Origin: Arthrobacter sp. MMS18-M83 | Lineage (GTDB): Bacteria > Actinomycetota > Actinomycetes > Actinomycetales > Micrococcaceae | Length of the DNA stretch: 64,000 nt | Reading direction: 5' to 3' | Assembly: GCF_026683955.1 (NCBI RefSeq) | Contig: NZ_CP113343.1 | Coordinates: 2,604,001 to 2,668,000, forward strand | Shown here: positions 17,102-24,916 of the stretch, in pieces | How the letters are laid out: the number at the start of each line of letters is the position of its first letter | How positions within the stretch are numbered: the stretch's first letter is position 1 | Translations under genes and position numbers: made by a program | The notes under the pieces: model-generated | The model's input: only the letters and a program-made list of their open reading frames with translations | What the model was told of the DNA's origin: nothing | Databases searched by the model: none

Positions 17102-17401
17102 TCAGACGCCGAGGCACTCACTGACCTGCAGCGTTCCGCCGCGGGCAATGAAGGGGTGTTCGGCGAGCAAGGCGCGGACGGCGTCGAGGGACTCGGCCTG
17201 GATGATCGAGTAGCCCGCGATCTCGACGGCGGGAGCGGGCTCGCCCGACGCCAGCTGGGCGACGAAGTTCACCGGCGCGCCGGGGTCGGTGACCGCGCCG
17301 CCGGTGGTTTCGACCCAGGCGCGGAAGGCCTCCCGGCCGGCCTCCATCATTTCCGGGGTCGGGTGGCCCATGCCGTGGTAGGTAACGAGGAACTGTGCCA
17401 T
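17102..17401 (-). CDS. YCII-related domain protein
   Basis: A 99-residue protein, MAQFLVTYHGMGHPTPEMMEAGREAFRAWVETTGGAV..., ending in GGTLQVSECLGV. It has the ferredoxin-like fold of YciI/DGPF-type proteins, where IAGYSIIQAESLDAVRALLAEHPFI is the conserved second half. The start is the ATG at 17401, two bases past the upstream stop, with AGGAGT as the ribosome site inside the end of that gene. It is translationally linked to the VOC gene and of unknown function. Confidence 0.85.
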   Translation of the reverse strand: MAQFLVTYHGMGHPTPEMMEAGREAFRAWVETTGGAVTDPGAPVNFVAQLASGEPAPAVEIAGYSIIQAESLDAVRALLAEHPFIARGGTLQVSECLGV

Positions 17402-17403
17402 TT

Positions 17404-18210
17404 CTAGGACTCCTGTGTGGTGCCGGCCTGGGCCGGCGGGTTGATGATTCCGAAGGTTTCGCCCTGCGGGCCCTGGAGGATGGCCATGCGGCCGAAGGGG
17501 CTGTCCGTGGGCGGGAAGAGGGTGGCCGCGCCGAGCGCGGCGGCAGCCTCGAGGGTCGCGTCCGGGTCCTGGACCTGGAACCATGTCAGCCAGTAGCTCG
17601 GAACACCGTCCGGGAGGTTGGTGTCGTGGGAGATTCCGCCCACGGTCTGGCCGTCCTTGGGACGTTCGAAGGTGGAGTAGACAAACTCCGAGCCGTCTCC
17701 GATGTCCGTGTAGCTGAAGCCGAAGACGCTGGCGTAGAACTCGCGTGCGGGCTGGTAGCCGCGGGTGTGAAGCTCATTCCAGCACACGGCCCCGGGTTCG
17801 TTGTAGCGCCCGATACCGTGGTGGCCGGTCGACTGCCAGATGCCGAAGGCGGCCCCTGCCGTGTCGAAGGCCACGCTCATGCGGCCCTGGTCCATGACGT
17901 CGAACGGCGGCATCATGAGCTGCCCGCCGGCTTCGGTGATCTTCGCTGCGGTGGCGTCGGCGTCGTCGACGGCGAGATAGGTGCTCCACACCGAAGGCAG
18001 GGGGCCGGCGTTCTCGGGTTTGGGGCCGATGCCGGCCACGGGCGAACCTCCCAGGAAGGCCATGTGGTAGCCGCCCGCTTCCGGGCCGGCATCCTGGATA
18101 ACCCAGCCGAACAACCGGGAGTAGAAGTCTGCGGCGGCCTTGACGTCATCCACCTGGGCATCCACCCAGTTCGGGGTTCCCTCGGGCCAGCTTTCGTTGC
18201 GAACAGGCAT
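17404..18210 (-). CDS. Two-domain VOC protein (Cfp30B-like)
   Basis: A 268-residue protein of two glyoxalase-like domains. Domain one is PNWVDAQVDDVKAAADFYSRLFGW and domain two is AVCWNELHTRGYQPAREFYASVFGF. The layout and length match mycobacterial Cfp30B-type proteins, whose enzymatic role is not established. The C-terminus has PQGETFGIINPPAQ. It heads the VOC-YCII unit, and SRPBCC follows after an 84-base gap. The ATG at 18210 is the only sensible start. Confidence 0.85.
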   Translation of the reverse strand: MPVRNESWPEGTPNWVDAQVDDVKAAADFYSRLFGWVIQDAGPEAGGYHMAFLGGSPVAGIGPKPENAGPLPSVWSTYLAVDDADATAAKITEAGGQLMMPPFDVMDQGRMSVAFDTAGAAFGIWQSTGHHGIGRYNEPGAVCWNELHTRGYQPAREFYASVFGFSYTDIGDGSEFVYSTFERPKDGQTVGGISHDTNLPDGVPSYWLTWFQVQDPDATLEAAAALGAATLFPPTDSPFGRMAILQGPQGETFGIINPPAQAGTTQES

Positions 18211-18297
18211 AGTCGTCCTCTCGAATGGGCGCCGCGGATACGGCGCCTCCCAACTATCGCAGAACGCCTACCTGCCGGTAACCCACATTGAAGGAAC

Positions 18298-18951
18298 TCA
18301 AGGCAAACTGTCAGAAACGTCGGGACGGTGGCCGGCCTCTTCGGGGTGGGGTTCAATCTCCACGTAGTAGATCGCCCCTGCACCAGGGGTGTGAAAGCGG
18401 TGTGTCGCGTGGCGGATTGGCCGGTAGCCGTGCCCGAAGGGATCGCGCACAGTTGCCATTTCAAGGTGATCCAGCCCCGCGAGGAGGCCATCGATGTCCT
18501 TGAGCGTCGCCGGGTGCGTTTCTTCTCCTCCCACGTCCAATACCCAGGTTGAATTGGCGGCTTGGATGGCGAGTTCAAGAGTCAAGGTTTCAAATATTCC
18601 AGCCAGAAGGGCGTCCAAAGTGGTGGGGTAGAGGCGGAGCAATCGATGCGCCCGCGGGTCCCGGCGCCGATCGGTCATCCAAGCCTGGCGTAGCCAGGTG
18701 AATTCCACGCGGCCGAACGAGGAGCCCAGCCTGAGCTTTCGGTCCTTCTCCAACGTCAAGCGGAAGTCGTTGCCCGCGCGGTCGAGAATACTGGCTGCTT
18801 CGTCAACGTACTCCATGTCTTCGAGCATCGTGGCCTCGGACGGGTAGTAGGTGAAATCACCTAGGTCATCGACCACGACGTAGTCTTGGGTGCGCCCGCC
18901 CGAAGGCTCGGCGTCGTGGGCCTTTCCTGTGTTGAGGTCAATACGTTCCAT
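18298..18951 (-). CDS. Conserved protein of unknown function, paralogue A
   Basis: This 217-residue soluble protein has a paralogue at 55210-55896. Shared blocks include DYVVVDD(L/I)G(D/E)FTYYPSE, YVDEAA, RLTL(E/D)KDR, FGRVEF/GPVEF..WLRQAW, WVLDV(G/D)GEET, ATLK(D/E)(I/V)DG and DPFGH(G/D)YRP(I/V)RHATHRF, then GAGAIYYVEI(E/D)PH near the end. No known domain is recognised. The start is the ATG at 18951 with TAGGAGCTG upstream, exactly as in paralogue B. The 135 bases before the start are also conserved between the two genes. It is probably a lineage-restricted family. Confidence 0.8.
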   Translation of the reverse strand: MERIDLNTGKAHDAEPSGGRTQDYVVVDDLGDFTYYPSEATMLEDMEYVDEAASILDRAGNDFRLTLEKDRKLRLGSSFGRVEFTWLRQAWMTDRRRDPRAHRLLRLYPTTLDALLAGIFETLTLELAIQAANSTWVLDVGGEETHPATLKDIDGLLAGLDHLEMATVRDPFGHGYRPIRHATHRFHTPGAGAIYYVEIEPHPEEAGHRPDVSDSLP

Positions 18952-19086
18952 GGTGAAGTCAGCTCCTACGGAGGGTCGGCTCGAAGCCCGGATGGCGAGT
19001 GCTTCCGCTCTTCATCAGACCACCAAACGAGGCCGCCGTCATCGGTCTTAATGGTTTCCTTACGCCGGCAGGCGGAGATTTAGCGC
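18952..19086 (-). promoter_or_regulatory. 5' leader shared with paralogue B
   Basis: Read on the minus strand, GCGCTAAATCTCCGC, then GCCGGCGTA, GGAAACCATTAAGACC and GTCTGATGAA are nearly identical to 55074-55209. The distal 45 bases differ at only about four positions, a higher identity than in the coding parts. The copies are 135 and 136 bases long, so spacing is kept. It may hold the promoter or a regulator site. Confidence 0.55.
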
Positions 19087-19125
19087 GCCCCTAACGGGTG
19101 GAAACTGCGGTGGGACGGCGGACGT

Positions 19126-19426
19126 ATGGAGAATCGTGCCTACGGTTCCCGCGTTTACCGCGCAAGTACGCGGCTGGTGGTTATGGTGGTTCTGGGCGTG
19201 GCGACCGGGTTTGCCACCGCGGCAGCGGGAGCTCCCGCGCCCACCTTGCTACGTGGATTTCGCGTACCTCGCCTTCACGATCGGGGTGACGTTCCAGGTT
19301 TCGGACACTGATCTTCAAACGTCCAATATTCGCGGTATCGCGTTGCGGCAAGCCTTGCTGTCCTACCTTTTCGGCGTGGTTGTGTTGGCAACCACGATCA
19401 ACCTCGTTTCCGGGCTGATCCACTAG
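19126..19426 (+). pseudogene. DUF1345 membrane protein with internal deletion
   Basis: The first frame from ATG 19126 encodes the N-terminus of a DUF1345 membrane protein ([22 protein letters not shown], then GFATAAAGA). From about 19243 a second frame encodes its C-terminal end ([20 protein letters not shown], then [21 protein letters not shown]). Full-length family members are roughly 210-230 residues, so the middle, roughly 120-140 residues, has been lost and the frame changed at the join. A functional protein is unlikely. Confidence 0.8.
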
Positions 19427-19553
19427 TCCCCCGCTGCACTCCCTGATTGCGCGCTACCCGCGCCTCTGTTGGGCAGCTATTCGGCCCTGCCGTTTGTAAC
19501 AGTCGACCCCAGCGGGTTCTGAATTACGCAACAATGGCATGTTGTTATTACAG

Positions 19554-19572
19554 TTAGGTTTGCCTTGCCTAC
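19554..19572 (+). promoter_or_regulatory. DtxR/IdeR-type iron box
   Basis: TTAGGTTTGCCTTGCCTAC matches 14 of 19 positions of the actinobacterial DtxR/IdeR consensus and lies 65 bases before the binding-protein gene. Under iron sufficiency the regulator would repress this gene. The match was made by eye. Confidence 0.75.
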
Positions 19573-19637
19573 TAAGGCACTGTTCCCCAACTGCATCTCC
19601 CCAACTGTCCCGGTCCCCGGGACCTCGAAAGGCCCCC

Positions 19638-20696
19638 ATGAAATTCGGCATCAAACCCGCTACGGCCCTTGCCGCCGCCACGGCCACGCTGCTGGCACTT
19701 TCGGCGTGCAGCGGCTCACCCACCGGAACCGCAACCGCTAGCTCCGCATCCGGTGCGGCTGCATCCGGCGACGGCATCGTCGTGTACAACGCGCAGCACG
19801 AAAACCTCACCGGCGCATGGGTGGACGCCTTCACCAAGGAAACGGGAATCAAGGTAACGCTCCGCAATGGCGACGACCTTGAAATGAGCAACCAGCTCTC
19901 CGAGGAGGGCAAGAACTCTCCTGCCGATGTCTTCCTCACGGAAAATTCCCCGGCCATGGTCCGCATCGCCAGTGCCGGCCTGCTCGCCCCGGTAGATCAA
20001 GCAACCCTCAGCCAGGTCCCCTCGCAGTACCGTCCCTCCACCGGCGACTGGACGGGCATCGCCGCCCGCTCCACGGTGCTGGCCTACAACAAGGGCAAGC
20101 TCACTGCAGACAAGCTCCCCAAGTCCTTGATGGACCTCGCCGACCCCGCTTGGAAGGGGCGCATCGGCGCGTCCACCGGCGGAGCGGATTTCCAGGCCAT
20201 CGTGAGCGCGATGCTTGCGCTCAAGGGAGAAGACGCAACCCAGAAATGGCTGGAGGCTGCGAAAAGCAACTTCAAGTCCTACAAGGACGACACCCCGGTG
20301 CTCGCGGCTGTGAACGCCGGCGAGGTTGACGCGGGCGTCCTGTACCACTACTACTCTTTCGTGGACCAGGCCCAGACTGGAGAGAACAGCAAGAACGTTG
20401 ATCTCCAATACTTCAAGAACCAGGACCCTGGTGCGTTCGTCAGCGTCTCCGGCGGCGCCGTCCTGGCCTCGAGCAAGAAGCAGGCCCAGGCCCAGCAGTT
20501 CCTGAAGTTCATCACGGGCAAAGCGGGCCAGCAGGTCCTCCAGAACGGTGACTCCTTTGAGTACACCATTGGCTCCGATGTGCCGGCCAACTCCAAGCTT
20601 GTGCCCCTCAAGGATCTCCAGGCACCTTCGGTGGACCCCGCCAAGCTCAACAGCGAGAAGGTCACCGAGCTGATGACCAAGGTCGGGCTCCTCTAG
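19638..20696 (+). CDS. Iron ABC transporter substrate-binding lipoprotein
   Basis: The 352-residue product has a signal peptide with lipobox LSAC (Cys24) and a ferric-binding fold of the FbpA type: GIVVYNAQHENLTGAWVDAF, ADVFLTENSPAMVRIASAGLL and LYHYYSF, whose paired tyrosines are the usual iron ligands. The ATG at 19638 begins the signal peptide; the frame is open upstream but lacks signal features. An iron box lies before it. No permease or ATPase gene follows, so the rest of the transporter must be elsewhere. A strong hairpin ends the unit. Confidence 0.9.
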   Translation: MKFGIKPATALAAATATLLALSACSGSPTGTATASSASGAAASGDGIVVYNAQHENLTGAWVDAFTKETGIKVTLRNGDDLEMSNQLSEEGKNSPADVFLTENSPAMVRIASAGLLAPVDQATLSQVPSQYRPSTGDWTGIAARSTVLAYNKGKLTADKLPKSLMDLADPAWKGRIGASTGGADFQAIVSAMLALKGEDATQKWLEAAKSNFKSYKDDTPVLAAVNAGEVDAGVLYHYYSFVDQAQTGENSKNVDLQYFKNQDPGAFVSVSGGAVLASSKKQAQAQQFLKFITGKAGQQVLQNGDSFEYTIGSDVPANSKLVPLKDLQAPSVDPAKLNSEKVTELMTKVGLL

Positions 20697-20715
20697 TTGC
20701 CGGCATCTTGTAGTC

Positions 20716-20751
20716 CTTAGGGCCGGCTTGCTGCTGCAGGCCGGCCCTAAG
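20716..20751. terminator. 12-bp hairpin after the iron-binding protein gene
   Basis: Arms CTTAGGGCCGGC (20716-20727) and GCCGGCCCTAAG (20740-20751) pair perfectly around a 12-base loop. There is no T tract, so it may act as a Rho-assisted or stabilising 3' structure. Confidence 0.75.
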
Positions 20752-20906
20752 CAATAAATCCTCAAGATTCGGCGCGCCCGGGAACACTGAGACCCCCGAA
20801 TATCCTTGCGCCCCCGAACCCCGCACCGTAGGTTTGAGGAAGCGGACGTATGCGTCCGGGGGCATCGGGTTTGAAGCCGATGGTCAGTCAGATTCAGAGA
20901 AGGAAC

Positions 20907-21116
20907 ATGGCCGTGGCAACAGGTATTGTCAAATGGTTCAACGCCGAGAAGGGTTTCGGCTTCATTGCCCCCGACGACGGTTCGGCGGACGTCTTTGCCC
21001 ACTACTCGGCGATCGCCTCGAGTGGGTACCGATCACTGGACGAGAATCAGCGGGTCCAGTTCGACGTCGTGCAGGGCCCGAAAGGCCCCCAGGCGGAGAA
21101 CATCCAACCCCTGTGA
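20907..21116 (+). CDS. Cold-shock domain protein
   Basis: A 69-residue single cold-shock domain that binds single-stranded RNA or [23 protein letters not shown] contains RNP1 (KGFGFI), and DVFAHYSAI is RNP2. [15 protein letters not shown] and the short C-terminus AENIQPL fit the CspA family length. The start is the ATG at 20907, with AGAAGGA upstream. It is a single-gene unit convergent with the next gene. Confidence 0.93.
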   Translation: MAVATGIVKWFNAEKGFGFIAPDDGSADVFAHYSAIASSGYRSLDENQRVQFDVVQGPKGPQAENIQPL

Positions 21117-21128
21117 AGCTAGGGCACC

Positions 21129-21866
21129 TTACCTAGGGAGTTCTGCCAGCAGCCGGCCCCACCTCGGCGCAAGCAAAGGGGCTCCTGCAAGCTTGAGGCA
21201 GTGCCACAACGTCACCGCTACGGAATCCAGCACCGGCACCCCGGTGGTTTCCTCTACCTCCGCGGTGATGTTGGCTCCGTAAAGGTTTGTGCACAAGTAA
21301 ATGAGCGCATCCGGGTTCGCGGCAGCAAGTTCCAAGGACCCGGGCAGCATCTCCGCGTCAGTGACCCGCGCGAAGGATTCGTTGTTGCTCAGGTCCAGGT
21401 GGCGGTGGTCCACCGTCTTGATTCCTTCGCGCGCGTAGGAATCTATGACGGCTTGATTGACGTCCCCGGTGTAGGGCGTGAACATGCCGATCCGCTCCGT
21501 GCCGAACGTTTTGAAGGCTTCCAGGTAGGCCAGCGTTGACGTCGTGGCGGGGATTCCCGTGGCTTCGGTGATTTCCCGGACCAGGGCCTCGTCATGCGCG
21601 GCGCCGAGCCAGGAACCTGAGGTTCCGTTCCACGCGATCACGTCTACTTCCGCCGTCGCAAGCAACGCGGCGGCCTCCCGCATGACGGCAGAATCGAACT
21701 GCTTGTCCGAGGAATCATCCAAGGCAATCCGGGTGACCGGAATCCGTGTGAAATGGATGGTGACGTCCTGCCGGTCACCGAGGATGCGGTAGCTCTGCGG
21801 CTCCAGGCAGGTGTTGGACGACGGCACGATCATGCCGATGCGGGTAGGGCGGTGTGCTGAAGGCAT
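21129..21866 (-). CDS. AMDase/maleate isomerase/Asp-Glu racemase superfamily enzyme
   Basis: A 245-residue cytosolic enzyme of the family holding arylmalonate decarboxylase and maleate cis-trans isomerase (RIGMIVPSSNT at the N-terminus). Isomerases and racemases use two cysteines. Here the first position is Gly81 in WNGTSGS, while the second is Cys192 in IYLCTNLYG. Arylmalonate decarboxylase has this Gly/single-Cys arrangement, with Thr-Ser after the Gly for the oxyanion hole. It closes the hydantoinase operon, eight bases behind it. Decarboxylase activity is inference. Confidence 0.8.
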   Translation of the reverse strand: MPSAHRPTRIGMIVPSSNTCLEPQSYRILGDRQDVTIHFTRIPVTRIALDDSSDKQFDSAVMREAAALLATAEVDVIAWNGTSGSWLGAAHDEALVREITEATGIPATTSTLAYLEAFKTFGTERIGMFTPYTGDVNQAVIDSYAREGIKTVDHRHLDLSNNESFARVTDAEMLPGSLELAAANPDALIYLCTNLYGANITAEVEETTGVPVLDSVAVTLWHCLKLAGAPLLAPRWGRLLAELPR

Positions 21867-21874
21867 GGAGGCTC

Positions 21875-23308
21875 CTAAACAGAGACGGTGGTGGGACCGG
21901 GCAGCGATTTTCGAACGGACAGAGCGTCGCGGTGGGCAGTGAAGCCGTCGCGGGGCACGAAACGGCCCACGGGGCCGGGATCGTGGAAACCGCCGTCGTC
22001 GATCACCACGCGTCCGGCGGAGACAACGACGGCGGGCCAGCCGCTCAGCGTCTTCCCTTCGAAAGGCGAGAAGTCAGTCCCCATGTGGAGGGCTCCGCCG
22101 TCGACCTCGCGTTCTTCGGCGGGATCAAAAACGACCAGATCGGCGTCGAACCCGACCGCGATGGCACCTTTGCGTGGCACGGCATTGATCCGCGCGGGAC
22201 CCGCTGAGAAGACCTCGACGAAATCCTCCACGGAACTGCTGGACGCCATCGCCGTGAACGTGACGGGCATACGGGTCTCGACGCCGGGCAGTCCGTGCGG
22301 CATGAAGCGGACGTCGTCAGTGCGCTCGCGTTTCTGCGAGAGGTCGTAGCAGGAGTGGTCCGAGGACACTGTGTGGATGGCTCCGGCCGCGAGCCGTTCC
22401 TTCAGCGCCGCGACGGTTTCAGCGCTGCGCATGGGCGGGCAGCAGGCGTACCACTCGGGGAAATCGCTGCCGTAGACGGTGTCATCAAGCGTCAAGTAGT
22501 GCGGGCACGTCTCGGAGTAGGCTTCCTGGCCACGATTGCGGGCCTCGCTGACAAGATCCACGGCGCCGGGGGTCGACTGGTGCACAAAGTAGACGGGCGC
22601 TCCGGTGTACTCGGCCATGGCCAGAGTCTCTTTGACGGAGATTTCCTCGGCGAGTTCGGGCCGCGTGGAATGCAGGTGCCCGATGCCGATCCGGCCATCC
22701 GAGGCGTGCTGTTCGGTGCAGTCGGCAATGATGGGATCGTGCTCGGCATGGATATAGGTGAGTCCGTCCAGGCGCACCATTTCGCGCATGACCTTCAGGA
22801 TGGTGTCGCCGTCGGCCATGGTGGAGCCGCGGTTGGTGGTGTACATCTTCACGGAACGGACGCCCTCCGCGGCGAGTTGCTCCAGCTGCCACGGCACGGT
22901 CTCGTCCCAGCTGACCACGGAGCCGTGCAGCGCCACATCGCAGCGGGACTCGGCGGCCAAGCGCTTCTTGTTCAGGACGGCATCCAGTGGGGATTCCTGG
23001 GCATCGCGTGGAATGCCGAAGTCGATGATGGTGGTGGTGCCGCCCCACAGGGCCGCGATAGAGGTGGTGCGGTAGTCGTCCAAAGTGCGGAAACGGCCGG
23101 TCACTTGGGCCACATGGCAATGGCCGTCGACGCCGCCCGGAATGACCAACTTGCCGGACGCATCGACACTGCGTGAAGCTGCGGGGACCGGCTCGGCGGC
23201 GTCGATCAGCTGGGCGATGCGGCCGCCGTCGACCACTACATGGGCGGCCTGCCGTCCAAAGCTGTTGACCACGGTGCCGTGGGCGATGACGAGATCGGGA
23301 ATAGTCAC
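21875..23308 (-). CDS. Dihydropyrimidinase/hydantoinase-family amidohydrolase
   Basis: A 477-residue cyclic amidohydrolase that opens hydantoin- or dihydropyrimidine-type rings. Metal ligands are visible: HCHVAQ (HxH), the carboxylated Lys in SVKMYTTNRG, His in YIHAEH, His in VHQSTPGAVDLV and Asp in TVSSDHSCYD. TIPDLVIAHGTVVNSFGRQAA begins the fold. I start at GTG 23308, ten bases after the racemase gene; a longer start at 23353 would overlap that gene and add no domain. Together with the racemase it suggests use of both enantiomers of a 5-substituted hydantoin or similar compound. Confidence 0.88.
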   Translation of the reverse strand: MTIPDLVIAHGTVVNSFGRQAAHVVVDGGRIAQLIDAAEPVPAASRSVDASGKLVIPGGVDGHCHVAQVTGRFRTLDDYRTTSIAALWGGTTTIIDFGIPRDAQESPLDAVLNKKRLAAESRCDVALHGSVVSWDETVPWQLEQLAAEGVRSVKMYTTNRGSTMADGDTILKVMREMVRLDGLTYIHAEHDPIIADCTEQHASDGRIGIGHLHSTRPELAEEISVKETLAMAEYTGAPVYFVHQSTPGAVDLVSEARNRGQEAYSETCPHYLTLDDTVYGSDFPEWYACCPPMRSAETVAALKERLAAGAIHTVSSDHSCYDLSQKRERTDDVRFMPHGLPGVETRMPVTFTAMASSSSVEDFVEVFSAGPARINAVPRKGAIAVGFDADLVVFDPAEEREVDGGALHMGTDFSPFEGKTLSGWPAVVVSAGRVVIDDGGFHDPGPVGRFVPRDGFTAHRDALSVRKSLPGPTTVSV

Positions 23309-23318
23309 GGTGTTGTCC

Positions 23319-24134
23319 CTACTTTCCGGCTGGAACGGCGGCGGTGCCGGCAACTGACGCGCTGGCGGCGGCCTGGATGGCGGTCAGGGCGGCGTCGAGG
23401 TTTCCAGACAACCCCCGGCGGTGCTTGAGCGGCGGCGGCGCAAACGCGCCCTGGCGGTGGAAACCGCACTGGAGCGCCACCACCGCTTCGGTCATACGGA
23501 TTCCGGCGGAGATCCCGTCCACCACGGGCACGGGGATCTGTCCTTCAAGCTCACGCGCGAGTCCGGCAAGCGGGGCACCTGCAAGGATGACGACGTCGGC
23601 GCCGTCTTCCGCAACGGCCTGCCGGCTCAGCGCCAGGAGGGTTTCCTTGAAGTCCTGCTGCACCGTGCCGATCCCGTTGAGGCTCTGGTTGATGGAACGG
23701 ATCGAAGCGAGGCGGCTGCCAAGTCCGAAATGCTCCACGCAGTCCCGGTACCAAGCCGTGATGCGGTCGGAGATGGCAATGATGGAGAAGCGTTGGCCCT
23801 GCAGGGCCGCGGCGCAGAGGGCGGCCTCCGTGATGCCGATGACCGGCACGTCGCTGAGCTCCTTGAGGGCGGGCATTCCGGGATCGCCGAATGCGGCCAC
23901 CACGATGCCGTCTATGTGGGCCGCTGCCGGATCGCCGCCGCAGTGTTCGGCGATGATTTCGGCGACGGCGCCCGCTGCGATGAGGGCCTCGAAGCGGGTC
24001 TCGATGTATTCGATACCATGCCCGGCGGTCTGGACGATCAGCTCGGTGTCCGGCCTCGCCGAGCGGCGGGCTTCGGCATCGATCAGCGCTGTGACATCCT
24101 CGCTGATGTTGGGATTGATGACTAGCAATTTCAT
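23319..24134 (-). CDS. Hydantoin/Asp-Glu racemase
   Basis: A 271-residue racemase, MKLLVINPNISEDVTALI at the N-terminus, with the active-site regions GIVVAAFGDPGMPALKEL and DVVILAGAPLAGLARELE. In the canonical hydantoin racemase two cysteines act as acid and base; here those positions read AAFGDPG and LAGAPLA, so neither is an obvious Cys. This should be tested before assigning racemase activity. The start ATG overlaps the GntR stop (ATGA), so the regulator and enzymes are co-translated. Confidence 0.78.
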   Translation of the reverse strand: MKLLVINPNISEDVTALIDAEARRSARPDTELIVQTAGHGIEYIETRFEALIAAGAVAEIIAEHCGGDPAAAHIDGIVVAAFGDPGMPALKELSDVPVIGITEAALCAAALQGQRFSIIAISDRITAWYRDCVEHFGLGSRLASIRSINQSLNGIGTVQQDFKETLLALSRQAVAEDGADVVILAGAPLAGLARELEGQIPVPVVDGISAGIRMTEAVVALQCGFHRQGAFAPPPLKHRRGLSGNLDAALTAIQAAASASVAGTAAVPAGK

Positions 24135-24814
24135 GTTCGTTTGCCTTGCAATTTGAGTTCGGTGGCGGGCTCGTCCTGCGGGAACTGCTCGCGGTACTTT
24201 CCAATGTGCGACGCCGATTGGGCCGCGGCGAGCTCGGGATCACCGCTGGCGATCGCGGCGTAGAGATCACGGTGTTCTTGGATCAATTCCGGGAGGTCGT
24301 CCACGTGGCGGAAGAGCCAGTGCATGCGGCCTTGGAGTGGCTCCAGCGCGGTGCGGAGAAAGTCATTGTTGGCGATGGCCGTGATGGCATCGTGGAATTC
24401 GCTGTTGGCCCGGTGGGCCTCGAGGATTGAGCCTTTGGCGAGGAAACGATCTGCCTCGTCGAGGAGCCCGGCCAGGCGCTTGAGGTCCTTGTCCGTGGCG
24501 CGGGCCGCGGCCAGGCGGCAAGCGAGTACTTCGAGGGACTGGCGGACATCGAACAGATCCTCGACATCTTTGGGGCTCAGCCCTGCCACTTCCGAGCCGC
24601 GGGAGGCCCGGTCCTGGATGAGGCCTTCTTGCCGCAGCATACGGAGGGCTTCCCGGATGGGCAGGCGCGACACGTTGAATTCGGCGGCGAGGTCCCGCTC
24701 CACCAACCGGGTGCCGGGCGCATAGTGGCCCTCGAAGATTCGCGAACGGATGGTGTCCCGCACGGATTCCCGGAGGGGGCGGTCCGTGGTGGGGGTTTCA
24801 GCTGCAATCAGCAT
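24131..24814 (-). CDS. GntR-family regulator (FCD subfamily)
   Basis: A 227-residue regulator. The winged helix-turn-helix (about residues 14-80: LRESVRDTIRSRIFEGHYAPG, ERDLAAEFNVSRLPIREALR) is followed by an all-helical FCD ligand domain (RQSLEVLACRLAA, NSEFHDAITAIANN, EHRDLYAAI). The His/Asp pattern in the FCD domain usually binds a metal and a carboxylate effector. It is encoded in the same strand and unit as the hydantoin enzymes it probably controls. GGAG precedes the ATG. Palindromes at 26414-26440 are candidate targets. Confidence 0.9.
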   Translation of the reverse strand: MLIAAETPTTDRPLRESVRDTIRSRIFEGHYAPGTRLVERDLAAEFNVSRLPIREALRMLRQEGLIQDRASRGSEVAGLSPKDVEDLFDVRQSLEVLACRLAAARATDKDLKRLAGLLDEADRFLAKGSILEAHRANSEFHDAITAIANNDFLRTALEPLQGRMHWLFRHVDDLPELIQEHRDLYAAIASGDPELAAAQSASHIGKYREQFPQDEPATELKLQGKRT

Positions 24815-24916
24815 GTTTGCTCCATTCGTGTTCTCTTAGGTCTTTGCGCCCGGCATACCCGGAGGCGTCCGGCCGTGCGGCGGTTCAGGACCGTACGGCC
24901 GGTCCGGTCAGGCGAG

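Noticed and set aside
19716..21002. A 428-codon minus-strand frame opposite the iron-binding protein gene
   Set aside because: It lies antisense to a well-supported lipoprotein gene, has no domain, no ribosome site, and Arg/Gly-rich composition typical of GC-rich shadow frames.
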